From NCBI RefSeq assembly GCF_005484965.1, contig NZ_CP034036.1:3782001-3846000 (forward strand): a stretch of 64,000 bases of DNA, read 5' to 3'. Shown piece by piece: positions 51,472 to 61,024 of this stretch (its first letter is position 1; each line of letters starts with the position of its first letter). The position numbers were made by a program, and so were the translations under genes. The notes below the pieces were generated by a model. That model saw nothing but the letters and a program-made list of their open reading frames with translations. It did no database searches and was not told the DNA's origin. Source of the DNA: Brenneria nigrifluens DSM 30175 = ATCC 13028. Lineage in GTDB: Bacteria; Pseudomonadota; Gammaproteobacteria; Enterobacterales; Enterobacteriaceae.

Positions 51472-51473
51472 CA

Positions 51474-52727
51474 TCAATCAGCGACAAATTTGGCTTGTCG
51501 CCGCGGCAGAAAAATCCACAGCAGCGCCAGCATGGTTAGCGCATATAGGGATTTCCAACCGATCATCAATAGCAGCACGCAGCAAAGCAGGCTGCCAATC
51601 ATCGCCATCACCCTGGCCCGCCCTTGCAGCAAACGCCACCCGGCAAGCATGCACAGCAGATAGATCAAAACAAAAATCCCGTTCGCATACACAATCAGCA
51701 GGTCCAGCGGCAACACCAGCCAGTAAATAAGCAGGCAGCTGATTAAACAGCATATCACCACGGCCGACAGCGCATTGGCCGGCGCCCGCCCGACGGAGAG
51801 TTTCGCCAGCGAACTGCCCTTCGGCGCCTGCGACCACACCAGCCGGGCAAAACCCTGCGTATAGATATTCACGCCGGCAAAGCAGGCCAGATACCCGACA
51901 ATGCAGGCGATCCACAGCGCGTGCTCGCCGAACAGCCGCACCACAATCCGCGGTAATGAAGCCGTGGCCGCCCAGCCGTCGCCATAGACATGAAAGTGCA
52001 AAACGGCGACGGTGCATCCCCAGTAAACCGCCCCCGCCAGCAGCATGCCGATCAGCAATGCCCGGGGGAAATCGCGTTCAGGCACCCGGAACTCCGTCGC
52101 CAGATGGGCGAAGGCCTCCAGACCGACAAAACACCAGAACATCACCGCCAGCGCGCTAAAGGTATTGCTCCAGGAGAGTTCGCCGGCCGACGGCCAGGGA
52201 ATATGGCTTGGCGTAATATCCCCCCGCCACCAGATGGCCGCCACCAGGCCGACCACCAGCATGGCGATGATGACCTGGATATTGGCGCTGGAACCCGCGC
52301 TACGCAGCCCGAGCAGCCAAATGCCCACCAGCGTCAGCAATTGCACCAGCAGCAACCCTGATGCGCTCCAGCCAAACGCCGCCTGCCAGAAACCAGCGGC
52401 AATCTGCAGCGCCGCCGGCAGCCCCAGCGGGATCACTGAAAGAAACAGCCAACCGGAAACCCTAGCCAGGCGAGTGCCAAAAGCCAGATTGACGAAATGG
52501 GCGACGCCGCCGGCGTTGGGGAAACGCTGCCCCAGCGCCGCAAACCCAACGGCGATAGGGAACACAAAAAGCATTAACAGCGGCCAGGCCCACAAACTAT
52601 CCTGCTGAGCGATTTGCGCCACCAGCGCCGGCACCGCAAAGACGCCGGTTCCCAGCAACGAAGTAGCAAGCAGGCCGATGCCCTGTATCAGCCCCAGATC
52701 CTGTTTTAGTCCCTTTGCTTCACTCAT
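51474..52727 (-). CDS. yjeH: YjeH, amino-acid exporter of the APC superfamily
   Basis: A 417-residue membrane protein with about 12 segments, following E. coli YjeH closely (GLKQDLGLIQGIGLLATSLLGTGVFAVPALVA; ALAVMFWCFVGLEAFAHLATEFRVPERDFPRALLIG; IACIVGYLACFAGVNIYTQGFARLVWSQ). In E. coli it exports methionine and branched-chain amino acids. In E. coli it sits elsewhere, beside groEL; here it lies downstream of zipA, where ligA is usually found. Confidence 0.92.
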   Translation of the reverse strand: MSEAKGLKQDLGLIQGIGLLATSLLGTGVFAVPALVAQIAQQDSLWAWPLLMLFVFPIAVGFAALGQRFPNAGGVAHFVNLAFGTRLARVSGWLFLSVIPLGLPAALQIAAGFWQAAFGWSASGLLLVQLLTLVGIWLLGLRSAGSSANIQVIIAMLVVGLVAAIWWRGDITPSHIPWPSAGELSWSNTFSALAVMFWCFVGLEAFAHLATEFRVPERDFPRALLIGMLLAGAVYWGCTVAVLHFHVYGDGWAATASLPRIVVRLFGEHALWIACIVGYLACFAGVNIYTQGFARLVWSQAPKGSSLAKLSVGRAPANALSAVVICCLISCLLIYWLVLPLDLLIVYANGIFVLIYLLCMLAGWRLLQGRARVMAMIGSLLCCVLLLMIGWKSLYALTMLALLWIFLPRRQAKFVAD

Positions 52728-52756
52728 CTTTCAACCTGCAGTACGTGAAAATCAAT

Positions 52757-52786
52757 AAAAAAACCTCCACGAACGGAGGTTTTTTA
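52757..52786 (-). terminator. Terminator after zipA
   Basis: On the minus strand, AAAAAACCTCC-gttcgt-GGAGGTTTTTTT: a 6-7 bp stem with T-run 23 bp after the zipA stop. It is also read on the plus strand with a T-run, so it is nearly symmetrical. Confidence 0.85.
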
Positions 52787-52808
52787 TCACTGTCAGCCAG
52801 TCGCGCCA

Positions 52809-53762
52809 TCAGGTATTGACTTTCAATACGTCCCGGATACGCGCTTTGTAAGATTCGACTTTCTGCGGCGTCATCATTCTGCGTTCATCGTCCAGAACCA
52901 CACCGCCGACATCGTCGGCAATACGCTGCGCCGACTGTAACATCAGCTTAAAATTCTGCCCGGCATCGCCGTATGAAGGCACCATCATAAACATGGAAAC
53001 GCCGGGGGTGGAAAATTCGGACATCTCGTCCGGGTTAAATGAACCGGGTTTCACCATATTGGCCAAGCTGAACAATACCGGCCCGGCTCCGGCCGGGTTG
53101 ACGTGACGGTGGAAAATATTCATCTCGCCGAACTGGAACCCTGACTGCAGCACGCTTTGCAGCAGCAGCTCGCCGCCGATAACCCCGCCCTGATGCGCGG
53201 CGACGTGCAGCACCAGAACGGCCTCTTTCGGCTGTTCGTTTTGAACCGACTCCGCGGCAGGAGGCTGAGCGTGGTCGGCGGTTGATGCTGTTTCCTTATG
53301 GGAATTATCCGCGGGCGGGAAATCGTCGGAGAATGCGGAGGTTTCCCGCGGCGGAAAATCCAGTTTCGGTTCAACAACCTTGGGACGATCGTCGCCGCGA
53401 GGCTGGGTACGCGGGGAGTCAATCGGCGTGGCTTCGTCCAACAGCGGATCGTAGGCGGAACCTGGTTGCGCAGGCGTCTTGCCAAACGGCGATTTGGCTG
53501 CGGGACGCGCCTCTTCCTTTTCATCATAACTACCGAGGGAAGGCTCATTCTGCGAACGAGAGCTTTTTACCCGAACTTCGCCGACGCCTTCGTCGAGATC
53601 GTCAAGCGGCGTTTCATCACGCTCATTTTTAAAACGTTTAACCGGGCGATCACGAAAAAGGGACGAACGCTCTTTACGGCTAGTCCACAAGCCGTGCAGT
53701 AACAGCGCTATTATAGCGATCGCGCCAACGACGATTAATATCAGACGCAAGTCCTGCATCAT
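52809..53762 (-). CDS. zipA: ZipA, FtsZ-anchoring cell division protein
   Basis: A 317-residue essential division protein. The N-terminal anchor MMQDLRLILIVVGAIAIIALLLHGLWTSRKERSSLF is diagnostic, followed by a charged and Pro/Gln-rich linker and the C-terminal FtsZ-binding domain (LFSLANMVKPGSFNPDEM ... VPSYGDAGQNFKLMLQSAQRIADDVGGVVLDDERRMMTPQK). The start at 53762 (or 53759) sets the known anchor; a longer upstream frame is rejected. ligA does not follow it in this window. Confidence 0.95.
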   Translation of the reverse strand: MMQDLRLILIVVGAIAIIALLLHGLWTSRKERSSLFRDRPVKRFKNERDETPLDDLDEGVGEVRVKSSRSQNEPSLGSYDEKEEARPAAKSPFGKTPAQPGSAYDPLLDEATPIDSPRTQPRGDDRPKVVEPKLDFPPRETSAFSDDFPPADNSHKETASTADHAQPPAAESVQNEQPKEAVLVLHVAAHQGGVIGGELLLQSVLQSGFQFGEMNIFHRHVNPAGAGPVLFSLANMVKPGSFNPDEMSEFSTPGVSMFMMVPSYGDAGQNFKLMLQSAQRIADDVGGVVLDDERRMMTPQKVESYKARIRDVLKVNT

Positions 53763-53986
53763 TGCTATCCCAATTGTTTCAATACATTGCCACCACGGCA
53801 AATACTTATATATCACTAACTCTATTTGCCTGCGTACACAAGTGCAAGTCTGCACGGTACATTATGACAAGAAAGATGGATACAACGCATTTTTTTGCTG
53901 TTTTTTCATCCAAATGCAGACTGGTCAGTCTAAAATCATCCCGATATGATGCAATCACGAATAATAGACGACTGAGAACATTACCC

Positions 53987-54760
53987 ATGCTTCATTCCAA
54001 ACCGGTTGCCAAACCACACGGCGGCATACACTATTTTCTTGCGGGATGGCGGCTGATCTCACTGCCAGGCATCCGGCGTTTTGTCATCCTGCCCCTGCTG
54101 GTGAATATTTTACTGATGGGAGGAGCTTTCTGGTGGCTCTTCACCCGCCTCGGCGATTGGATACCACAGCTTATGAACCACATTCCGACGTGGCTGCAGT
54201 GGCTTAGCTACCTTATCTGGCCGATCGCCGTGCTCTCCGTGGTGTTGGTTTTCGGCTATCTGTTCAGCACGCTCACCAATTTTATCGCCGCCCCTTTTAA
54301 CGGCCTGCTGGCGGAACAGTTGGAAGCGCGCCTGACCGGCCAGTCGCTGCCCGACGCCGGCATCCTGAGTATTGCCAAAGACGTTCCCCGCATCATGAAG
54401 CGCGAGGTGCAGAAACTGGCCTATTATCTGCCGCGCGCCCTGTTTCTGTTTTTGCTCTACTTTATACCGGGCATCGGTCAAACCGTCGCGCCCGTGCTAT
54501 GGTTTCTGTTCAGCGCCTGGATGCTGGCCATTCAGTACTGCGACTATCCTTTCGATAATCATAAGGTCGACTTTCCCGCCATGCGCCAGGCGTTGCGCCA
54601 GCATAAAGTCGCCAACATGCAATTTGGCGCGCTGATCGGTCTGTTTACGCTGATTCCTTTCCTGAATCTGGTGATTATGCCGGTCGCGGTTTGCGGCGCC
54701 ACGGCGCAGTGGGTTGATCGCTACCGCCATCTTTCCGCCACGCAGCGAAAACAGTTGTGA
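53987..54760 (+). CDS. cysZ: CysZ, sulfate permease
   Basis: A 257-residue inner-membrane sulfate transporter (GGIHYFLAGWRLISLPGIRRFVILPLLVNILLM; FSTLTNFIAAPFNGLLAEQLE; FDNHKVDFPAMRQALRQHKVANMQFG) supplying sulfate for cysteine synthesis. The ATG at 53987 gives the family N-terminus; the 75 preceding codons are rejected because they overlap the zipA promoter and encode no family sequence. It is divergent from zipA and precedes cysK. Confidence 0.94.
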   Translation: MLHSKPVAKPHGGIHYFLAGWRLISLPGIRRFVILPLLVNILLMGGAFWWLFTRLGDWIPQLMNHIPTWLQWLSYLIWPIAVLSVVLVFGYLFSTLTNFIAAPFNGLLAEQLEARLTGQSLPDAGILSIAKDVPRIMKREVQKLAYYLPRALFLFLLYFIPGIGQTVAPVLWFLFSAWMLAIQYCDYPFDNHKVDFPAMRQALRQHKVANMQFGALIGLFTLIPFLNLVIMPVAVCGATAQWVDRYRHLSATQRKQL

Positions 54761-54912
54761 GATCTGACGCACATGAACCGATGCTTTCTATTGTAATGAA
54801 AAGATATTTCCTAAGAACATAACGATATAGCAATTCTTTACTTCACTGAAAAGTATGAACGGGTATTCTCTTTAATGTTCGCAAAAATTTCATACAGTTA
54901 TAAGGACAGGCT
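54761..54912 (+). promoter_or_regulatory. cysK promoter region
   Basis: A 152-bp AT-rich region between cysZ and cysK, with GATATTTCC and several A/T tracts, ending TAAGGACAGGCT before the ATG. In enterobacteria this region carries CysB binding sites upstream of the cysK promoter; individual sites are not resolvable here. Confidence 0.5.
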
Positions 54913-55881
54913 ATGAGCAAGATCTACGAAGACAATTCTTTTACAATCGGCCATACGCCGTTGGTTCGTCTGAACCGTATCGGCAACGGACGCATTCTGG
55001 TCAAGGTTGAATCACGCAATCCCAGTTTTAGTGTTAAGTGCCGTATCGGTTCCAACCTGATTTGGGATGCGGAAAAACGCGGCGTGCTGAAAGAAGGCGT
55101 CGAACTGGTTGAGCCAACCAGCGGCAATACCGGCATCGCGTTGGCCTATGTGGCCGCCGCCCGTGGTTATAAGCTGACGCTGACCATGCCGGAAACCATG
55201 AGTATCGAACGTCGCAAACTGTTGAAAGCGCTGGGCGCCAAACTGGTGCTGACCGAAGGCGCGAAAGGCATGAAGGGCGCTATCGCCAAGGCGGAAGAGA
55301 TTGTCGCCAGCGATCCGCAGCGCTTTCTGCTGTTACAGCAGTTCAGTAACCCGGCCAACCCGGAAATTCACGAAAAAACCACCGGGCCGGAAATCTGGGA
55401 AGATACCGACGGCAAAGTCGACGTCTTTATTGCCGGCGTAGGTACCGGCGGTACGTTGACCGGCGTTAGCCGTTACATTAAAAACACCAAGGGCAAGGCT
55501 ATCACCAGCGTGGCGGTAGAACCGTTTGATTCGCCGGTTATCAGCCAGGCGCTGGCGGGTGAAGAGCTGAAACCAGGCCCACACAAAATTCAGGGGATCG
55601 GCGCCGGATTTATTCCTGATAACCTCGATCTCAAGTTGGTCGATCGGGTAGAAAAAATAACTAACGAAGACGCTATCAGCACCGCCCGCCGTTTAATGGA
55701 AGAAGAAGGCATTTTAGCCGGGATCTCTTCGGGCGCCGCAGTTGCAGCCGCGTTGAATCTGCTTAAAGAAAAAGAATTCGAGGATAAAACCATCGTTGTT
55801 GTCCTGCCGTCTTCCGGCGAACGCTACCTGAGTACGGCGCTTTTTGCGGACCTGTTTACCGAGCAGGAACTGCAACAATAA
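54913..55881 (+). CDS. cysK: CysK, cysteine synthase A
   Basis: O-acetylserine sulfhydrylase A, which makes cysteine from O-acetylserine and sulfide with PLP. The 322-residue protein begins SKIYEDNSFTIGHTPLVRLNRIG; the PLP lysine is K42 in NPSFSVKCRIG, and TSGNTGIALAY and GVGTGGTLTG are the substrate and phosphate loops. Near-complete agreement with E. coli CysK over the whole length. It lies between cysZ and ptsH, as in E. coli. Confidence 0.97.
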   Translation: MSKIYEDNSFTIGHTPLVRLNRIGNGRILVKVESRNPSFSVKCRIGSNLIWDAEKRGVLKEGVELVEPTSGNTGIALAYVAAARGYKLTLTMPETMSIERRKLLKALGAKLVLTEGAKGMKGAIAKAEEIVASDPQRFLLLQQFSNPANPEIHEKTTGPEIWEDTDGKVDVFIAGVGTGGTLTGVSRYIKNTKGKAITSVAVEPFDSPVISQALAGEELKPGPHKIQGIGAGFIPDNLDLKLVDRVEKITNEDAISTARRLMEEEGILAGISSGAAVAAALNLLKEKEFEDKTIVVVLPSSGERYLSTALFADLFTEQELQQ

Positions 55882-55927
55882 ATTCTTTTTTTCTCTGCAC
55901 CACGGCAAGTAAATTAAATGTTAAAAA

Positions 55928-55952
55928 AGCACCTGTTCAGGTGCTTTTTTTA
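55928..55952 (+). terminator. cysK rho-independent terminator
   Basis: AGCACCTG-tt-CAGGTGCT followed by TTTTTTAG: an 8-bp stem with a strong T-run 47 bp after the cysK stop codon. Confidence 0.9.
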
Positions 55953-56329
55953 GTGCTTTTTTGTGGCCTGGTTCAAATTTTACAGCATAGATGGATTGCT
56001 TTTCTGCGTCAGGTCTAGTATTTAACCGGACAATTATTTTGATGCGTGAAATTAATACCCGCAAAAAAAAGCCGCTGAACGCTGAATCGATTTAACCGGT
56101 GCAAAAATGGCTGTATCATCGTTTTGCTTGTTGAGTTCAAGCAATGATTTGAGAATCAGGCGATATTTGGTGGTATTTTATTCAGGAAATACTTTTCGCC
56201 GTTTCCTTGCCGCATCCCGGCCTGCCCCTGTAACATAATCAGGTGCTAACCACACAGGCTAAAGTTAAGTGGATACACTAAGCTTTAGTTCCACAACATC
56301 AATTTAATCCATAAGTTGGGGAAAACAGA
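55953..56329 (+). promoter_or_regulatory. pts operon promoter region
   Basis: About 375 bp upstream of ptsH. TTTTTGTGGCCTGGTTCAAA near 55960, TATTTAACCGGACAATTATTTTGATG near 56020-56045, and GCTTTAGTTCCACAACA just before the AAGTTGGGGAAAAC ribosome site are conserved with the E. coli ptsH upstream region, where CRP and Cra (FruR) act at the P0/P1 promoters. Control by CRP and Cra is inferred from that conservation. Confidence 0.65.
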
Positions 56330-56587
56330 ATGTTCCAGCAAGAAGTGACTATTACCGCACCGAATGGCCTGCATACTCGTCCTGCTGCTCAGTTTGTCAA
56401 GGAAGCCAAAGGTTTTGCTTCTGAAATCACCGTAACGTCCAACGGTAAAAGCGCCAGCGCCAAAAGCCTGTTTAAGCTACAGACTCTCGGTTTAACTCAG
56501 GGCACCGTGGTTACTATCGCTGCAGAAGGTGAAGACGAACAAAAAGCCGTGGAACATCTGGTTAAACTGATGGCAGAGCTTGAGTAA
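56330..56587 (+). CDS. ptsH: PtsH (HPr)
   Basis: The 85-residue phosphocarrier HPr of the phosphotransferase system. The phosphorylated His15 is in ITAPNGLHTRPAAQF, and Ser46 lies in KSASAKSLFKLQTLGLTQG. It accepts phosphate from enzyme I and donates to enzymes IIA. First gene of ptsH-ptsI-crr. Confidence 0.98.
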   Translation: MFQQEVTITAPNGLHTRPAAQFVKEAKGFASEITVTSNGKSASAKSLFKLQTLGLTQGTVVTIAAEGEDEQKAVEHLVKLMAELE

Positions 56588-56633
56588 CAGGCGGGCTTTT
56601 TTAGTGAACATCAGAATCGAGTAAGGTAGGGTT

Positions 56634-58361
56634 ATGATTTCAGGCATATTAGTATCACCGGGTATCGCTTTTGGTAAGGCGCTATTACTAAAAGATGATG
56701 AAATAGTCATCAACCGGAAAAAAATCTCTGCGGATCAAGTAGAGCACGAAGTTGAACGTTTTCTGACTGGTCGGGCCAAGGCCGCAAAACAGCTGGAAGC
56801 CATCAAGAACAAAGCGGGTAAAACGCTGGGCGCAGAGAAAGAAGCCATCTTCGAAGGCCACATCATGTTGCTCGAAGATGAAGAGTTCGAGCAGGAAATC
56901 ATAGCCCTGATTAAAGAAGAACACGCTTCCGCCGACGCCGCCGCATTTTCAGTGATTGAAAACCAGGCGAAGGCGTTGGAAGAGCTTGACGATGAATATC
57001 TGAAAGAACGCGCCGCGGACATGCGCGATATCGGCAAACGCCTGCTGAAAAACATTCTTGATATGAACATCGTCGATCTGGGCGATATCGAAGAAGAAGT
57101 CATTCTGGTCGCCACCGACCTGACCCCCTCCGAAACCGCGCAGCTCAATCTGGACAAGGTGCTGGGCTTTATTACCGATATCGGCGGCCGTACGTCCCAT
57201 ACCTCCATCATGGCCCGCTCGCTGGAATTACCGGCGATTGTCGGCACCACGGACGTCACCAAACAGGTTAAAAACGGCGATTATCTGATTCTGGATGCGG
57301 TAAATAACAAAATCTACCAGAACCCCTCCGCTGAAGTTATCGATGAATTAAAAGCCGTTCAGCAGCAATACCTCACTGAAAAGCACGAACTCGCCAAACT
57401 GAAGGATCTGCCCGCCGTCACGCTGGACGGCCATCAGGTAGAGGTTTGCGCCAATATCGGAACCGTGCGCGATGTCGGCGGCGCCGAACGTAACGGCGCC
57501 GAAGGCGTTGGTCTGTACCGTACTGAATTCCTGTTTATGGATCGTGATGCCCTGCCGACAGAGGAAGAGCAGTTCCAGGCCTATAAAGCCGTTGCCGAAG
57601 CCGTTGGCGCTCAGGCGGTGATCGTCCGTACGATGGATATCGGCGGCGATAAAGATCTGCCTTATATGAATCTGCCAAAGGAAGAGAATCCTTTTCTGGG
57701 CTGGCGGGCGATCCGTATCTGTCTGGATCGCAAAGAGATCCTTCACGCCCAGCTGCGCGCCATCCTGCGAGCTTCCAGTTTCGGCAAACTTCGCATCATG
57801 TTCCCCATGATCATCTCCGTTGAAGAAGTTCGCGAACTGAAAGCGGAACTGGAGATACTGAAAGCGCAGTTGCGGGAAGAAGGCAAAGCCTTTGATGAGT
57901 CCATCGAAGTGGGCGTAATGGTTGAAACGCCGGCGGCGGCGGCCATTGCTCATCATCTGGCGAAAGAAGTTGACTTCTTTAGTATTGGGACAAATGACTT
58001 AACTCAGTATACTCTGGCAGTTGATCGCGGTAATGAGCTGATTTCTCATCTCTACAACCCGATGTCCCCAGCAGTATTGACCCTGATTAAACAGGTGATT
58101 GACGCATCCCATGCCGAAGGTAAATGGACAGGAATGTGTGGTGAGCTCGCTGGTGACGAACGTGCTACACTACTGTTATTGGGAATGGGTCTGGACGAAT
58201 TCAGCATGAGTGCAATCTCTATCCCGAGCATCAAGAAAATTATCCGTAACGCAAATTACGGGGATGCGAAGGCGCTGGCGGAACAGGCGTTATCCCAACC
58301 GACAGCACAAGAGTTGAGTAACCTGGTGAGCCGATTCATTAAAGAAAAAACGCTCTGCTGA
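56634..58361 (+). CDS. ptsI: PtsI (enzyme I)
   Basis: The 575-residue enzyme I, which autophosphorylates from phosphoenolpyruvate. The active-site His near residue 189 is in GFITDIGGRTSHTSIMARSLELPAIVGT. The C-terminal PEP-binding domain contains YRTEFLFMDRDALPTEEEQF and EVDFFSIGTNDLTQYTLAVDRGN. It follows ptsH after 46 bp. Confidence 0.98.
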   Translation: MISGILVSPGIAFGKALLLKDDEIVINRKKISADQVEHEVERFLTGRAKAAKQLEAIKNKAGKTLGAEKEAIFEGHIMLLEDEEFEQEIIALIKEEHASADAAAFSVIENQAKALEELDDEYLKERAADMRDIGKRLLKNILDMNIVDLGDIEEEVILVATDLTPSETAQLNLDKVLGFITDIGGRTSHTSIMARSLELPAIVGTTDVTKQVKNGDYLILDAVNNKIYQNPSAEVIDELKAVQQQYLTEKHELAKLKDLPAVTLDGHQVEVCANIGTVRDVGGAERNGAEGVGLYRTEFLFMDRDALPTEEEQFQAYKAVAEAVGAQAVIVRTMDIGGDKDLPYMNLPKEENPFLGWRAIRICLDRKEILHAQLRAILRASSFGKLRIMFPMIISVEEVRELKAELEILKAQLREEGKAFDESIEVGVMVETPAAAAIAHHLAKEVDFFSIGTNDLTQYTLAVDRGNELISHLYNPMSPAVLTLIKQVIDASHAEGKWTGMCGELAGDERATLLLLGMGLDEFSMSAISIPSIKKIIRNANYGDAKALAEQALSQPTAQELSNLVSRFIKEKTLC

Positions 58362-58400
58362 TCCACATGCTGGCCCAATATTAATGCTTAGGAGAAGATC

Positions 58401-58910
58401 ATGGGTTTGTTCGATAAATTGAAATCTCTGGTTTCTGATGACAAAAAAGACACCGGCAACATCGAAATCATTGCCCCGTTGTCCGGCGAAATCGTCAATA
58501 TTGAAGATGTGCCGGATGTCGTATTTGCTGAAAAAATCGTCGGCGACGGTATTGCCATTAAACCTACGGGTAACAAAATCGTCGCTCCGGTAGATGGCAC
58601 TATCGGTAAAATCTTTGAAACCAACCATGCTTTTTCTATCGAATCCGATAGCGGTATCGAATTATTCGTTCACTTTGGTATCGATACCGTCGAACTGAAA
58701 GGCGAGGGTTTCAAACGCATCGCCGAAGAAGGCCAGCGCGTCAAGAAAGGCGATCTGATTATCGAGTTCGATCTGCCTTTGCTGGAAGAGAAAGCCAAGT
58801 CCACTCTGACCCCTGTGGTTATCTCCAATATGGATGAAATCAAGGAATTGATTAAGCTGAACGGCACCGTAGTTGTGGGTGAAACGCCGGTTATCCGTAT
58901 TAAGAAATAA
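58401..58910 (+). CDS. crr: Crr (enzyme IIA-Glc)
   Basis: The 169-residue glucose-specific IIA component and regulator of inducer exclusion and adenylate cyclase. H76 (ETNHAFSIESDSG) and the phosphorylated H91 (ELFVHFGIDTVELKGEGF) are conserved at the E. coli positions. GAGAAG precedes the ATG. Third gene of the pts operon. Confidence 0.98.
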   Translation: MGLFDKLKSLVSDDKKDTGNIEIIAPLSGEIVNIEDVPDVVFAEKIVGDGIAIKPTGNKIVAPVDGTIGKIFETNHAFSIESDSGIELFVHFGIDTVELKGEGFKRIAEEGQRVKKGDLIIEFDLPLLEEKAKSTLTPVVISNMDEIKELIKLNGTVVVGETPVIRIKK

Positions 58911-58933
58911 ACCATATCGTCTTCGATGGTTTG

Positions 58934-58965
58934 AAAACGGCGTTCACAAGGGCGCCGTTTTTTTA
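58934..58965 (+). terminator. pts operon terminator
   Basis: AAAACGGCGttcacaagggCGCCGTTTTTTTA: a GC-rich stem followed by seven T residues, 24 bp after the crr stop. Confidence 0.9.
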
Positions 58966-59021
58966 TGGCGGGCACGCCACCTTTCAGGCCGCCGCAAGCG
59001 ACGTTGAAAGACTCGCCTGCG

Positions 59022-60344
59022 TTATTTCCAGCGCGGAATAAGCAGACAGATAACCAGCCCGCCCTGCGCCCCGTTTTCCGCTTCAATATGCCCGCCGTGC
59101 GCCTGCACCACTCTACGGGCGATAGCCAACCCCAACCCGTATCCTTTGCCGGAAAGCGGTGATTTAATGCGGATAAAGGGATCAAAAATGCTGGATAGCT
59201 TACTTTTCTCTACGCCGGGCCCCTGATCGGCCACGCGGATAGTCCATTCATGCTCGTCGCCGCTCAGTGAAACCTGAACCTGCTGCGCCCGTGAGGAAAA
59301 ACGCAACGCATTACGCACAATATTGTCGATCGCCCGACGCATCAGTTCGGCATTGCCCTTCACGGTGTGATCGATGCCGTCATCCGCCTGCAGCAGAATT
59401 TCAACGCCGGGAACCTGCGCCTCATAGCGCGCATCGTTGACCACCGCGGTTACCAGCCCCAGCAAATCAAAATACTCTTCGTCAACATCGGCATTTTGTG
59501 TGCGTGATAATGCCAGCAGTTCGCCAATCATCTTGTCCATACGGGCCGCCTCGCGCTCTATGCGCGATAGCGAGCTTTCCGTATTGCCGGCGTTCTGGCG
59601 CGCCAACCCGATAGCCAGCTGCAGCCGGGCCAGAGGAGAACGCAACTCGTGGGAAACATCGTGCAGCAGCTGTTCTCTGGTGCTGACCAATATCTCCAAC
59701 CGTTCGACCATCGAGTCGAAGTCACGCGCCACCTCGCTGATTTCATCATGCCGTTTGCGCATCGCCGGCAGCAGACGCACCGCAAGATCGCCCTGCGCCA
59801 CGCGCTCGAAACCGCCGCGCAGCTGATTAAGCGGCCACACCAGATGCCATGCCAACAGCCAGCTGAAAAGCAGCCCGCCCAGACCGGCGATCCAGAACAA
59901 CGGGGAGGGAATATTGAGAATCAACAGCGGCCGGTTGGGACGGAACTCGTCACGCAGCTGATTGACATTAAAACCGATCTGATACCGCTCTCCCTCCGGC
60001 CCGCTCACCTGCTTTAGCGGATGAACGTCCGGCGGTTCGCCTTTAGGCGCCGCAATCTCCCCATCGGGCAATGACGGCGATAACGAGGTTACCGCGAGAT
60101 AGCGTCGCTCTTTTTCCGGCCATTGCGCCATTACGCGGTTCAGCTCAGCTAATCCTCCCAGTTGCAACGCCGCGGCGGCAGTGGTCGTCTGCATGGTTGC
60201 AATACGCGTGACCACCTCCTCTTCCAGCGGCTTATGCCGCTCGCCGTACAAGGAAAACGCCAGCCATAGGAGTTGAGACATTACGATAAACGTCAGCCAG
60301 AACCCCAGTAATATCGTCCAGAACAGCCGCCCGCGTATCATCAT
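59022..60344 (-). CDS. Sensor histidine kinase, CpxA-like
   Basis: A 440-residue membrane kinase. TM1 is in FWTILLGFWLTFIVMSQLLWLAFSLYG, followed by a periplasmic loop and TM2 PSPLFWIAGLGGLLFSWLLAWHLVWPL. A HAMP domain (LNQLRGGFERVAQGDLAVRL) is followed by the H box HDVSHELRSPLARLQLAI with the phosphorylated His, and the N box IVRNALRFS, G boxes ADQGPGVEKSKLSSIFDPF and GYGLGLAIARRVVQAHGGHI complete the ATPase domain. Its ATG overlaps the regulator stop codon (TAATG). It resembles CpxA/RstB-type kinases. The divergent MacAB-like exporter is the likely target. Confidence 0.88.
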   Translation of the reverse strand: MMIRGRLFWTILLGFWLTFIVMSQLLWLAFSLYGERHKPLEEEVVTRIATMQTTTAAAALQLGGLAELNRVMAQWPEKERRYLAVTSLSPSLPDGEIAAPKGEPPDVHPLKQVSGPEGERYQIGFNVNQLRDEFRPNRPLLILNIPSPLFWIAGLGGLLFSWLLAWHLVWPLNQLRGGFERVAQGDLAVRLLPAMRKRHDEISEVARDFDSMVERLEILVSTREQLLHDVSHELRSPLARLQLAIGLARQNAGNTESSLSRIEREAARMDKMIGELLALSRTQNADVDEEYFDLLGLVTAVVNDARYEAQVPGVEILLQADDGIDHTVKGNAELMRRAIDNIVRNALRFSSRAQQVQVSLSGDEHEWTIRVADQGPGVEKSKLSSIFDPFIRIKSPLSGKGYGLGLAIARRVVQAHGGHIEAENGAQGGLVICLLIPRWK

Positions 60345-61024
60345 TAACGAATCCGATATCCCACGCTGCGCACCGTTTCAATGGTCAGTTCGTTGCCATC
60401 CAGCGCGCCGAGCTTCTGGCGGATATTGCTGACGTGCACGTCCACGCTGCGATCGTAGGCCTCGCGGCGGCGTCCGAGGCACTTTTCCGAAAGCTCATCT
60501 TTTGATACCACCCGTTCCGGTGAACGGAGCAGCAACTCCAGTAAATTGAACTCCGATGCGGTGAGATCGAAAGGCTGCCCCCGCCACTCGCTGCTGCGGG
60601 TCGACGGATTAAGCACCAGCTCGCCGTATGAAGCTATGCTCTCATCCAGCTTTTTACTCGGCCGGTCGTCATAACGGCGCAGCACCGCCCTAAGCCGGGC
60701 CACCAGTTCACGCGGGTAACAGGGTTTCGGCATGTAATCATCGGCGCCCATTTCCAGCCCGATAACGCGGTCGATATTGTCGCCCTTGGCCGTGAGCATA
60801 ATCACCGGCAACTGCTGGTTTTTTCTTATCTGCCGCAAGACGTCGATACCGCTCATGTCCGGCAGCATGATATCCAGGATAATCGCGGTGTATTCCCCCG
60901 ACATCGCGCCATCGATCCCCTCTTTGCCGGTCAGTACCCTGGATGTCGCAAACCCTTCGGCGTTCAGATATTCGCAAAGCATATTGCCCAGTTCCACGTC
61001 GTCATCGACCAGTAAAATTTTCAT
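60344..61024 (-). CDS. OmpR-family response regulator, CpxR-like
   Basis: A 226-residue regulator. The receiver has LLVDDD and the phosphoacceptor Asp51 in IILDIMLPDMSGIDVL, with MLTAKG and the conserved lysine in YMPKPCYPRELVARLRAVLRR. The C-terminal winged helix has FDLTASEFNLLELLLRSPERVVSKDELSEK and DVHVSNIRQKLG...VRSVGYRI. It is transcribed before, and overlaps, the kinase gene. It is divergent from macA, and probably controls it. Confidence 0.9.
   Translation of the reverse strand: MKILLVDDDVELGNMLCEYLNAEGFATSRVLTGKEGIDGAMSGEYTAIILDIMLPDMSGIDVLRQIRKNQQLPVIMLTAKGDNIDRVIGLEMGADDYMPKPCYPRELVARLRAVLRRYDDRPSKKLDESIASYGELVLNPSTRSSEWRGQPFDLTASEFNLLELLLRSPERVVSKDELSEKCLGRRREAYDRSVDVHVSNIRQKLGALDGNELTIETVRSVGYRIR

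Noticed and set aside
53762..53986. 75-codon N-terminal extension of CysZ
   Set aside because: It overlaps the zipA start region and lacks family sequence; the known CysZ N-terminus begins at 53987.
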